Source: Amyelois transitella
Taxonomy: Eukaryota; Arthropoda; Insecta; Lepidoptera; Pyralidae
Assembly: GCF_032362555.1 (NCBI RefSeq)
Contig: NC_083520.1
Location: 9,052,001 to 9,116,000 of the forward strand
DNA: 64,000 nucleotides
Reading direction: 5' to 3'
The notes beneath the pieces were generated by a model. That model was not told where the DNA came from. It saw nothing but the letters and a program-made list of their open reading frames with translations, and searched no databases. Made by a program: the position numbers and the translations under genes. This document shows positions 12,215 through 22,137 of this stretch, piece after piece; within the stretch, counting starts at the first letter, position 1, and each line of letters starts with the position of its first letter.

Positions 12215-13372
12215 AGGGAGCGCGCCGCACTGTATCTTGGACTCCTTGAGTTTGCTGAGCGACAGGCGAAGGTCGTCCATAGTGATAGGCCGGACGGCGT
12301 CCACGAATTCATCGTCAGATTCAGATTCGTTAGATTTCGATGTGGGTTTTGAGGCCTGGAAATAAATGCGGAAATTATTGTATTATTCGAATCACCACAC
12401 CAATCAGCCGTGTGGCTCCCGGCACCAATAGAAAAAAGTATAGGACCTCTCCATCTCTTTCCCATGGATGTCGTAAAAGGCGTCTAAGGAATAGGCTTAT
12501 AAACTTGAGATTCTTCTTTTACTCCATCATTAAACCAAACAGCTGAACGTGGTTTATCAGTCTATTCAAGACTGTTAGCTCTGTTATTATACATATGTAT
12601 GTTTATATAAATACACATGTATACACGTACCTGTGGTTCCTGGCACCAGTACAAAAAAGAATAGGGCCTCTCCATCTCTTTCCCGTGAACGTCGTAAAAG
12701 GCGACTAAGGGATAGGCTTACAAACTTGGTGATTCTTTTTTCAGGCGATGAGCTAGACAACCTGTCACTATTTGAATCTCAATTCTATCATTAAGCCAAA
12801 TAAATAGCTGGCTGGCTCTGTCTACCCCCACAAGACGTGACCATATGTATGTACAGACGCACCTTCTCGTGGTCCCTGGCCAGCTCGTCCCTGGCGAGGT
12901 CGCGCACGCGGTACACGGCGGCCTGCCGGCACAGCTCGTGCAGGTCGGAGCCCGAGAAGCCTTCCGTGGCCGCCGCCAGGCGCTTGTAGTCGATCTGGCA
13001 ATTAAATACATACATACATACATACAAACAAACAAACAAACAAACATACAAACATACATACATACATACAAACATACAAACATACATACACGTTCGTTAT
13101 TATGTTCGTTAATAATCATACCCCACTCTATAGAAGGATACATGACACGGTATATTAAAAGCACATGCTTAATCAATTCAAACATATATTTGTCTGAAAA
13201 TGTACATACATACATAAAATCACGCCTCTTTCCCGGAGGTGTAGGCAGAGACTACCTCTTCCTACTTCCTTCTCTTCATCCACATTCATAATTCTCTTCG
13301 TGCAAGCTCGGCGGATTCAGGTACATTTGACCTGACCCTTTACCAGGACGTCCTTAATTGATAATTTACTGT

Positions 13373-13437
<65 letters not shown>

Positions 13438-16400
13438 TTTTATACATTTGTCCTGCAAAACTGCTTACGCGGTTTGACTGCAGGTAATAGTCTCATTTAT
13501 ACTTATATGTAGGTACTTAAATCATAAACTATCTTATAAGATCAAAAGAATTACAGTAATTCGAGTAAATATTTTTTTAACATATTCTTGAATCGGCATA
13601 AGCGTGGTTCCAGTCTGATATTTTCAGGTAAACTATTAAGAAGATACGGTAAACGTTTTTTTAAAGTTCTATCTCCAAAGTAATTGTTTACTCTGGGGAC
13701 CTTATATTTGCCTGTGGTTACTGACCTAGTGCCACGCCCATGTCTAATCAACGCTAAGCTGAGATCCCGTTTGCCATGGTTATTAACTGCCAAAAGGTAT
13801 TTATGTTTTAAGCTTACTGGTAAGATTTTGCATATTTTAAATAATTTAGTATAATCTCCTTTACAATGATTTTTTGTTTTTCTGTTGACTAATAGTTTTA
13901 AGAATCTGATTTGTAGTGCTTCTAATCTATCGATGTAAGTTTTGAAAGTTAGTCCATAGCAATCAAGAGCGTATCCCAATATAGAATCGACTAAGGCGAA
14001 GTATAAACATTTCAATACTGATGTAGGTACTTTAAAACATAGGTGATAAAATTTTCCTAGTAGTATTCTTAATTTATTACATATATAATCTATATGGGAT
14101 TCCCAGGAAAATTTAGTGTCTATTTTGACACCCAGGTAAGTTACAGAACTGACATTTTCAATAGGTGTACATTTGCAATCTAAATTATTATCATGGAAGC
14201 ATTCGAAACTATGAGCAAATAACGGAGGCGGAGATTCCACGGGGCGGAGATGAGGTGAGTGAATTATAAGCAATTTCGTTTTTTCTGTATTTAAAATGAT
14301 GCCATTATCATGTGACCATTTCACCACCGCGTCTACGTCCCGCTGGACTAAACGGCACGTCTCGGCAAGGTCTGTTCCTGCGCTCAGCGTGCACAGGTCG
14401 TCGGCGAACATGTACGCGGAGCAGTGCTGCAGCGCTCCGCAGAGGCCGTTAACGTGCATCAGGTAACAGACAGGACCACACCCCGACCCCTGCGGGACGC
14501 CGCAATCGACTAATTTTTCGTCACTTAGCGTGTCTCCGACCTTCACTCTATAAGAGCGTCCAGTAAGGTAGTCGCTGAACCATTGGTTCAGCGGCTGTCC
14601 CAATCCGCATTCCTCCATGCCCTTCAAGAGGGTATCCATATCGAGGGTTTCAAATGCCTTCTTAAAGTCATAAAAAACAGCTACAACAATTTTTTTGTTT
14701 TCTAAATGTGTATTAATATCGTCCGTAAATTTAGATAATAGCGTATTTGTACTTTTCTGTTTCTGAAAACCGTGTTGACATTCATTAAGAATATTGTTTT
14801 TTTGTAAATAGGTACCAATTTGATTAACTATACTTTTTTCTATTATTTTGTCTATAGCTGATAATATTGCTATTGGTCTGAAATTGGAATATACCTTTTT
14901 ATTCCCTCTTTTATGGATTGGACGTATTATGGCTTCTTTTAATTTAGTAGGAAATTTTTTATTTTTCACAGACAAGTTTATTAATTTTGCTAAAACAGGG
15001 CTAATCTTATCAACAATTAGTTTCAAATCGGACATGCGTACAAGGTCGCTTCCTGGCGATTTATTTTTATCCATTTTATCTATAATTTTTTTTTAAATAA
15101 TCCATTTAAATTGTACACTTCTTCTTCATGGCTATAGTTCCGGTTGCATCCTCACCACTCTGGAGATGGGGCCGGGGTATGCCTTTGATAATGGATCCTG
15201 GATTGGGTGAATCAGGTTTTTACCGAAACGACTGCCGTTTGAGTTCCGCAACCATCGCAGGGGAACCTAACCCGTATATGATCATTTACTATATGTGAAG
15301 GTTTCCTCACGACGTTTTCCCTCACAGTAAGTACATCGGTTAGTTATCAAATCAATGTACATAACTTCAAATACTAATAAATAAAAAAAAAAGAAATTCG
15401 AATTTGAATTGTAACACTCTTAAAATTCGAATTCAAATTTCTTTTTTTTTTAATTCCGTGTTGCGAGGCACTGACGTCGGGCGCGAGCGGCTCGGCGCGC
15501 AGGATGAGCTGCAGGATGCGCTCGCGCTGCGCGTCGCTGGGCATGGGCACGTGGAACGTGGCCGGCATGCGCCGCTGGATGGCCTTGTCCAGGTCTTGCG
15601 GCCGGTTCGTTGCTCCTGGGGGGATATACAGTGCAATCCATTACCTTTATTGCCCGTTAAAAAAAACCTATAGGGTAGAAACACATTATAAACATAGATA
15701 GATAGATATATAGATAAAACTCTTTATTGCACCATAAGAGTTAAACATACAAAACAGCACAAAGCAGATATAGATGGTCCAAAGACTTATCGCTAAAGCA
15801 ATCTCTTCCAGTCAACCTTATAGGGAGATATACAATACAAATTATCTTTATTGCCCATAAAAAATTATACATATGTAGTAGAAACATACATTATGAATAT
15901 ATTGAGCAAAGGCGGACTTATAGCTAAGCAATCTCTTCCAGCCAACCTTAATAACCAAATAACAGAGAAGACCCATTGAAAATCCTATAAATAATAAAGC
16001 AATAAATAAATATATGTCCGCCTTTTTTTTCTACGTCTAAGAGTACATAATGAAAAAATGTCGATTTTCTAAAGAGGCAATATATAGATAGTTAGACGTT
16101 TTGCTACATGGGCGATTAGCTAGATAGGCAGATTACTCATTTGACGTTCTGCTTTGTTTGACATTTTGCAAATTAGACTTTCTGATCAGGAGGGGGTCGA
16201 ACAACTCCATTAAATTTCTTTCCTATGGATGACATATTGTATGTATATACATATGTATGTTTTAACTAGATTTCACCCGCGGCATCACGCAATTATCTCA
16301 AATCCCACCAGTAATTCCTTCTGAGATGCAAGATACTCTCTCTAACTCCCTCCAAATAGTAAGTAATAGTAATAGTACAAATAATAATAAGTCTTTAACT

Positions 16401-19400
16401 GTGGTCCTTTTAAAAAGGCTCAGGGTCACTCAGCGAGCTAATGAGAGAGAGCCATGCTCGATGTTACTCTGCCAGATCGAATCAGAAATGAGGAGATCCG
16501 TAAACGAACGAAATTAACCGACATAGCAGCTCGAGCCAGCAAGCTGAAGTGGCAATGTGGCAGGGCACATTTCTCGAGGGCCTGATGGCAGATGGCTCCA
16601 AAAAGTCTTCGAGTGAATACCACGTAGTCAAAGGCCGGCCCCCCGCGAGCTGAACCGATGATAAGGTTAAGTCCGCAGGTAAATGTTGGATGCAGGTCGA
16701 CAACAGAGCAAACTGAAGGTCATAATCTTCAGCCTTGGATGTCCTAAGGCTGAAATGATGATGCAGGATACACTAATGTATGAAGACATATGATAGTAAT
16801 CACCCATGATGATGACAGTGCAGCCGGGGTCGGTGATCAGTCCGTCCCACAGAGACATGAACTGCGTTTTCATCATCGCTGTAGCTTCGTGGTCGTGTTG
16901 AGTGCGCGTGCGCAGGAATGACTCGATTTCATCTGAAAATAAGAAAAAAAATTGATTATCACACCATACACATTAAGCAATTGCAGTAGCAATTCACATA
17001 ATCACTTCTTTAGCCCTTGGGAGGTAGACAGGACCAACTGCCTTGAAAGATTTTGAAGACCAGGGTCAGCTGTTGGCCTTCAATTGAAATTGAGATTTAT
17101 CAATTGAATTGAAATTGAGATTCAAATGTAAAACATTTGAAAATCAAAGTAAAGAACTTCAGTGAACTTTTCAATTACTATAACTACATAATATAAAACG
17201 AAGTCGCTTCCCGCTGTCTGTCCGTATGTATGCTCAAATGTTTAAATCTACGCAACGGAATTCTCTTATAGATAGGACAATTCATGAAAAATGTTTTGTT
17301 GCATAACTTATGTTAATACTAGTAGCTGGTTGAACGAGCTTTGCTCGGTTTTTTGTTTTAGTAGAACATGTTTTTTGAAAATTAAATTTAGTATGAATTG
17401 CATACTAATAAAGTATAAATAATGTTCTTCGATCTTTCCGACATAATAATAAAAGAACTATAAACTGTGTCATATTCATTTTATGATATACTTGTCCGCA
17501 AACGATAAAACTATAAATTACATGGCTATTTATTGTTTTGTCATTTTCTACATTGAAGGATGCTAAAGCAAAAGATGCATTTATGTTTCTTATTTTTTTA
17601 TGAAATTCCTCCGAATATGGGTGACGGTTTAAAAAGAGACGTACTAATTCATAAATTTGAGGGCGGGTCTATAGTTACCTATGAAGACGATGCAAGGCTG
17701 CAGTTTGACGGCGAGACTGAACACCGCCGCCGCCAACTTCTGCGTCTCGCCGTACCACTTGTCGGTCAACAACGACACGTCGAGGTTGATGAAGCGAAAG
17801 TTCACTGAACTTAACCGGTACTATAACTACATAATATAAAACGAAGTCGCTTCCCGCTGTCTGTCCGTATGTATGCTCAAATCTTTAAATCTACGCAACG
17901 AAATTCATTAATAGATAGGACGATTCATAGAGAATATTTTGTTACATAACTTATGTTAATACTAGTACCTGGTTGACCGGTGCTCGGTTTTTTGTGTTTG
18001 GTAGAACGTGTTTTTTGAAAATTATATTTAGTATGAATTGCATACTGATAAAATATAAATAATGTTCTTCGATCTATAGTTACCAATGAAGACGATGCAA
18101 GGCTGCAGTTTGACGGCGAGACTGAACACCGCCGCCGCCAACTTCTGCGTCTCGCCGTACCACTTGTCGGTCAACAACGACACGTCGAGGTTGATGAAGC
18201 TCATATTGGCCTCCTTGGCAGTCGCCTTCGCTATCAGGGTTTTGCCGCAACCTGTAATGAAAATGTGCTGTTGAAAATATGCTTCACATTTTCAAATGTG
18301 TGGTTCCCGGCACCAGTACAAAAAAGAATAGGACCACTTCATCTCTTTCCCATGGATGTCGTAAAAGGCGACTAAGGGATAGGATTACAAACTTGGAATT
18401 CTTTTTTAGGCGATGGGTTAGCAACCTGTCACTATTTGAATCTCAATTCTATCATTAAGCCAAATAGCTGAATGTGGCCATTCAGTATTTTCAAGACTGT
18501 TGGCTCTGTCTACCCCGCAAGGGATATAGCCATATGTATGTATGTACATTTTCAAACATCAGAACAAAACACGATTCTGTCTGAATTTTATGGTGAATTA
18601 GGCACAATTGTATTCCGACATCGAGTATTGAATTAGTTGTGTCGTACCTACTATATGTATATGTAAAGAACCTCTCCTTGGCACTTGTATCACCGAAGTA
18701 ACAAAATTTTAAAAAATCTTGGTCGGAAATCAATTTTTGATATATTTTCGACATAATTTGTATTTGTATGGACTCAATTGTCTGAAATAAATAATTTTTA
18801 TTTTTATCATGGAGATTTTACAAACATTACAAACCTAGCTCTCTCTCTCTCAATATAGATACTCGCCCGCGCGAAACCTAACCATACTTCTCCCATGAGG
18901 ATTCTTGACTGACTGACAGGAGCATTAAGGGGAATCCTCTTAATGCTCCTGTCAGTCAGTCACATACACACATATCACTTTAAAAAAATTTTTTAGGTAC
19001 AACGGATACATAAGGTTTTAATTCACGCTTTGTTTGCAAAGAATTCATTACATACACACACTTACACATTATGATCACATCTTTATCCCTTACGGGGTAG
19101 ACAGAGCCAACAGTCTCGCAAAGACTGACCACGTTCAGCTCACGTTCAGTCAATCATTCTGTGACGATTTTTGATCTCAGTTATTCGATCATTGATGTTT
19201 TAAATAATCTGTTTTACGTATCTTGATCAAATTAAGGACGTCCTGGTAAAGGGTCAGGTCAAAAGTACCCGAAACCGCCGAGCTTGCATGAAGAGAGTTA
19301 TGAATGTGGATGAAGCGAAGGAAGTATGCAGAGATCGTGGCAAGTGGAAAGAGGTAGTCTCTGCCTAACCTTCCGGGAAAGAGGCGTGATTTTATGTATG

Positions 19401-22137
19401 CATGTATGTTTTAAATTGGTAAAGGCTACTCAGCGAGTCCGTACCTGGTGGTCCATGCAGCAGCACTCCTTTGGGAGGCTGCGTGAGCCTGCTGTCCGCG
19501 AACAATTCCCGTTTCTGGATCGGCAGAATCACGGTCTCCCTCAACTCCTGAATGAGATTATCCAAGCCGGCAATGTCCTTCCAGTTCACCTAGATAATAA
19601 CTAGCTGTTACATGCGATTATGTCTGTGAAAATTGTGGCCCATCCACCGCAGCATGGCAAGCGCGAAGCCGTTTTTATAACCTTGCGGGTTATACAGAGC
19701 CAACAGTCTTGAAGACAGATAGGACATTCAGCTGTTTGGCATAAAGATAGAATTGAAATTCAAATATTGACAGATTGCTAAGCCTATCAGATTTCATTTT
19801 ATATTTTCTGAAATAGCAACAGCCATTTATTCTATTATCCAGTCTACGTGCCCAAGAAAACAAGCGTTTAACCTTGAAATTAGCATTTGTAAAACAACTC
19901 TTGTCAACTGAATAACATTCTGTAGATAATCTTACAATGTCTACTTTGTAAATTGCTGTACGAGTAATAAGTGTTCTTTACCTGTTGTTCTATAATATAA
20001 ATCACGATTTATACATTTATATAAGACGGAAAGGGCTCATTTACATAAGCAGAATAAACCGCTAAATCTGCCCCGTGGAAAGCCACGTGGCACGCGCGAG
20101 GCTGTTTTTATCGCGCGGAAAATCTTCTGCCGTTTCACTTTATTAAGACGCGAAATGGGGACAATAACGGCGTCGCGCGTGTGATGATACGCAGCCCTTT
20201 TCCATGCCTAAAACTATGAAATATTCAAGACAAGGCATTATTGGAGTTTGCGTGCACCATCTTAGACCAAATCTTGCTTACCTTCAGGCACATCAAGGGC
20301 AAATACAGTCAGATAATGACTACATAGTATAAAACAAAGTCGCTATTTTAGTCTGTTCGTCTGTATGCTTAAATCTTTAAAATTACGCAACGGATTTTGA
20401 TGCGGTTTTTTGTAACAGGTAGAGTGATTCAAGGGGAAGGTTTTTATGTATAATTTTTTCCGAATTTTGCACCCGTTCAAAGCCGGGACGGGTTATCAAT
20501 AAAAAAAAATTATTGAATCAAATGTAAACTTACATTAATCTCATCGGGCACAACTAGTTGCGATGCGATGATCATCTCGTGGTCAGTCAGCTTGTCCAAG
20601 GCCAGGGTGTGCTTCGAGCCGAGCCCCGCTCTGCAAGACACCCTTAACACATGCAACTCCATGTAGTGGCTGTTTTGTTATCATCAATTTGGAAAATATG
20701 GCCAATTGAGATTTTTTTTTTATTAATATTTTTTTTTTCCTTTATTATTTTACGGGCTTTTGTCTATAAGTTACCTATGTCAGTCTGATCAAAGCACATC
20801 ATAAACCAATTATGCGTTAAGTTTTAAGCTATTTATTAAGCTATTTAACGTGTATACATGGAAGGGTTTAAGTTTTATTCAACAGCAACCAATGTTGTGA
20901 AACCAAAAGATATGACATTATTAAGTGATGTTGAAATGTCCCATAGTAATGAATAAAAATGTTGAATTTGAATTTTGTTTTATCCATCTTTCACATTAAA
21001 ACCGCACCAAATAAAATAGTCTTTTTCACAACTAATTGTGAAAGTGAGTTTCCATTTTCAATTACAATATATGTACATATAATATAAACAGGGTAGGACT
21101 TTGATAACTAATAAAAACATAAGTTTCAAAAAAATTCAAAGAAAAATTCAACTTTACGTAGAATGAATACAAGTAGGTAAGTACATCTTAGTCATTTAGC
21201 AAATAGAAAGATTCAAGAACTAGTTAGTTTGCAAGCTATTTTTAAAAGAACTATTATGATTGTTGTTTGAATTAAAATTAAATATATAATTTTGTGACAA
21301 TGAAGTTAAATAAATGTTATGTATTTACATAAAAACATGATTTCATGCATGGTAATCAAACAAAACAGCCACAAAAAGAGTAGGTTATGAAAACAACAAT
21401 AAAAAAGACAATTTGATATTTTCAGTGAACTTATATTGTTGAGTTAGTATCTTGTAATACAAGTTGTGAATACACTTGAGGCTAACTCAATCCGTGTAAA
21501 TTGTCCCATATATTTAGTAATTTATATATTTTGTCATGGTTTGCATAAATAAGCTATTTCCATAATAAGTTTGAAAAATTGATTCCAAAATTATTTTGTG
21601 GTTAAATAGTACTAATTTAGACATATTGTGGTGACACATAGGCGTATTAATATATTGCCATAGCTTCTCTGTTCCTTATATTATGTAGATTGAGGATATG
21701 AAATTATTAATATGCTTTTGACAATAGACACATTAATTTTAGGATATTACTTATATGCTGAAAACTAAGAAGTAATTTTTGAAATTATTGATTTGATACT
21801 GAATATGATGACACATTGCATCAAAACAAAATAATTGAATTTTCCTTAAGTAAATGAATGACAAGGAACTAGCAGGCACAAAATTTACTACAGAATAGCA
21901 GGTTATCAGAATAATTCATATGATGAATTAATTATCCAGGCAAGGTGCACAGATCGATACTCACTTGCGTAACTGTTCGCGTGCTCTTTCTTCTGCCTTC
22001 TTCCGGCTTTTTGATGTCGGATCTATTTGGTTTACGAGCCATTTTATCGAAAAATATGTAACTGCAGACACAAATGCAACACGTATTGCCATTTGGAACA
22101 CATCGTTCCGTGTAAATGCTGAGCCCTCGATCACCAT
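12188..22137 (-). CDS. nmd: Outer mitochondrial/peroxisomal membrane AAA ATPase (ATAD1/Msp1, Drosophila nmd)
   Basis: Exons in transcript order: 22137-21965, 20630-20534, 19589-19445, 18251-18084, 16932-16804, 15615-15476, 12994-12863 and 12355-12188. They sum to 1152 nt and 383 aa, close to mammalian ATAD1 (about 360). The family extracts mislocalised tail-anchored proteins from the mitochondrial outer membrane. Visible parts: an N-terminal membrane segment (about residues 16-34), Walker A GPPGCGKT (136-143), Walker B CIVFIDE (190-196), a GATNRPQDLD stretch with the following RR, and the GFSGSDLHELCRQAA helix of the small AAA lid. The tail carries an acidic insert (SESDDEF) then RPITMDDLRLSLSKLKESK. 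Introns 3 and 4 cut Walker A and Walker B codons. Exons 6 and 7 are very GC-rich in AT-rich surroundings. A LINE lies in intron 6, and a partial copy of exon 4 lies in intron 4. Transcription follows the MFSD6-like gene on the same strand, 2.7 kb apart. Confidence 0.95.
12407..12601 (+). repeat. Interspersed family A, internally deleted, in nmd intron 7
   Basis: Forward copy starting GCCGTGTGGCTCCCGGCACC about 50 bp from the exon 8 acceptor. The CTGTCACTATTTG block is missing. Confidence 0.8.
12631..12852 (+). repeat. Interspersed family A abutting the nmd exon 7 donor
   Basis: Forward copy whose ATATGTATGTA tail ends about ten bases from the exon 7 splice donor (GTGCGT, 12862-12857 on the minus strand). 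Confidence 0.8.
13003..13092. repeat. (CATA)n/(CAAA)n microsatellite next to the nmd exon 7 acceptor
   Basis: A CATACATACATA run with interspersed CAAACAAA units begins about nine bases upstream of the exon 7 acceptor. In the transcript it is (TATG)n/(TTTG)n and occupies the place of the polypyrimidine tract. Confidence 0.9.
13206..13361 (+). repeat. Interspersed family B, interrupted by a LINE
   Basis: Family B runs from ACATAAAATCACGCCTC through AGCTCGGCGG and CCTGACCC to CAGGACGTCCTTAATT. Here it stops at about 13361, just before the poly(T) of the LINE at 13375. Intact copies elsewhere continue with GGATCA or TGATCAAG, so the LINE probably inserted into this repeat. Confidence 0.75.
13375..15096 (-). 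mobile_element. 5'-truncated non-LTR retrotransposon with a 62-nt poly(A) tail
   Basis: Read on the minus strand, an open reverse-transcriptase frame is followed by about 115 bp of 3' UTR and an uninterrupted 62-nt A tract (T at 13375-13436 on the plus strand). There is no endonuclease or ORF1, so the element is 5'-truncated, as usual after target-primed reverse transcription. I could not find a clear target-site duplication. It lies in nmd intron 6 in the same orientation as the gene, so its poly(A) region could act as a cryptic transcript end. Confidence 0.85.
13551..15074 (-). CDS. LINE reverse transcriptase, 507 aa, C-terminal part of ORF2
   Basis: The frame contains the expected RT landmarks in order: KSPGSDLVRMSDLK, NFRPIAILSAIDKIIEK (block 2), HGFQKQKSTNT, VAVFYDFKKAFETLD (motif A, first catalytic Asp), GVPQGSGCGPVCYL (motif B), YMFADDLCTLSAG (motif C with the Asp pair) and VTYLGVKID. 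The thumb and C-terminus follow, with no zinc knuckle seen. No stop or frameshift interrupts 507 codons, which implies a young insertion or one from a recently active family. The pattern fits the Jockey/CR1 group of LINEs, but I cannot fix the clade. The frame has no upstream part, so it is a dead copy and not a host gene. The first Met shown is not a natural start. Confidence 0.9.
   Translation of the reverse strand: MDKNKSPGSDLVRMSDLKLIVDKISPVLAKLINLSVKNKKFPTKLKEAIIRPIHKRGNKKVYSNFRPIAILSAIDKIIEKSIVNQIGTYLQKNNILNECQHGFQKQKSTNTLLSKFTDDINTHLENKKIVVAVFYDFKKAFETLDMDTLLKGMEECGLGQPLNQWFSDYLTGRSYRVKVGDTLSDEKLVDCGVPQGSGCGPVCYLMHVNGLCGALQHCSAYMFADDLCTLSAGTDLAETCRLVQRDVDAVVKWSHDNGIILNTEKTKLLIIHSPHLRPVESPPPLFAHSFECFHDNNLDCKCTPIENVSSVTYLGVKIDTKFSWESHIDYICNKLRILLGKFYHLCFKVPTSVLKCLYFALVDSILGYALDCYGLTFKTYIDRLEALQIRFLKLLVNRKTKNHCKGDYTKLFKICKILPVSLKHKYLLAVNNHGKRDLSLALIRHGRGTRSVTTGKYKVPRVNNYFGDRTLKKRLPYLLNSLPENIRLEPRLCRFKNMLKKYLLELL
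15119..15370. repeat. Interspersed family E, in nmd intron 6
   Basis: Contains GGTTGCATCCTCACCACTCT, GGATCCTGGATTGGGTGA, a GCAGGGGAACCTAA block and a TGAAGGTTTCCTCACGACG end. Related pieces occur at about 26386-26560, 35285-35500 (reversed), 39420-39450, 43108-43170, 45770-45915 and 58590-58670. Confidence 0.65.
15382..15451. repeat. Imperfect inverted repeat near the nmd exon 6 donor
   Basis: About 28-bp arms (A-tract + GAAATTCGAATTTGAATT and its near-inverse) flank a 13-base loop, with two mismatches. The right arm ends about 25 bp from the exon 6 splice donor. Confidence 0.6.
17157..18195 (-). repeat. Tandem duplication within nmd covering part of exon 4 and its downstream intron
   Basis: Unit A (17157-17797) and unit B (17801-18195) align through ACTATAACTACATAATATAA, CGAAGTCGCTTCCCGCTGTC, TACGCAACG, TTAATACTAGTA and TAATGTTCTTCGATCT, then into exon 4. 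Unit A carries about 235 extra bases (17436-17670). Unit B belongs to the real exon 4. Confidence 0.85.
17679..17797 (-). pseudogene. Partial duplicate of nmd exon 4
   Basis: About 119 bp match the 3' two thirds of exon 4, from the FINLDV codons to the donor, almost base for base. The copy keeps the GTAACT splice donor but has lost the 5' part with Walker A (GCGKT) and has no splice acceptor. The last Ile codon differs by one base. It lies in the gene's own orientation inside intron 4, and the near-identity indicates a recent event. Confidence 0.85.
18298..18546 (+). repeat. Interspersed family A, near full length, in nmd intron 3
   Basis: Forward copy, opposite to the gene, about 45 bp from the exon 4 acceptor. 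It lacks the first few bases of the GCCGTGTGG head. Confidence 0.85.
18906..18962. repeat. Perfect 24-bp inverted repeat, 9-base loop
   Basis: Arms 18906-18929 and 18939-18962 are exact inverses beginning TGACTGACTGACAGG and separated by GGGAATCCT. It lies in nmd intron 3 and is not part of a recognised repeat family. Confidence 0.95.
19205..19404 (-). repeat. Interspersed family B, reversed, in nmd intron 3
   Basis: Runs from TTGATCAAATTAAGGACGTC to TCCGGGAAAGAGGCGTGATT, ending in a TATGTATGCATG tail close to exon 3 (acceptor side of intron 2 starts at 19590). Confidence 0.8.
20316..20480 (+). repeat. Helitron-like fragment in nmd intron 2
   Basis: Starts ACTACATAGTATAAAACAAA and shares ACTACGCAACGG-like and TTTTGATGCGGTTTT blocks with the 5' part of the 880-bp element at 45920. 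Only the first ~160 bp are recognisable. Confidence 0.6.
20880..20975 (+). repeat. Interspersed repeat (CAACCAATGTTGTGAAACC family), partial
   Basis: Shares CAACCAATGTTGTGAAACCA, AAAAGATATGACA and TTAAGTGATGTT with longer copies at about 22995-23160 and 30470-30660, all in the same orientation. Confidence 0.65.
21425..21515 (+). repeat. tRNA-derived SINE, tail fragment
   Basis: Matches the GTTGAGTTAGTATCTYGTAA...GAGGCTAACTCAATC part of the SINE at 42393. The head is missing. Confidence 0.6.

Noticed and set aside
12718-13215. 165-aa minus-strand frame
   Set aside because: It runs through a microsatellite, nmd exon 7 in the wrong frame and a family-A repeat. Only 12863-12994 is coding, in another frame.
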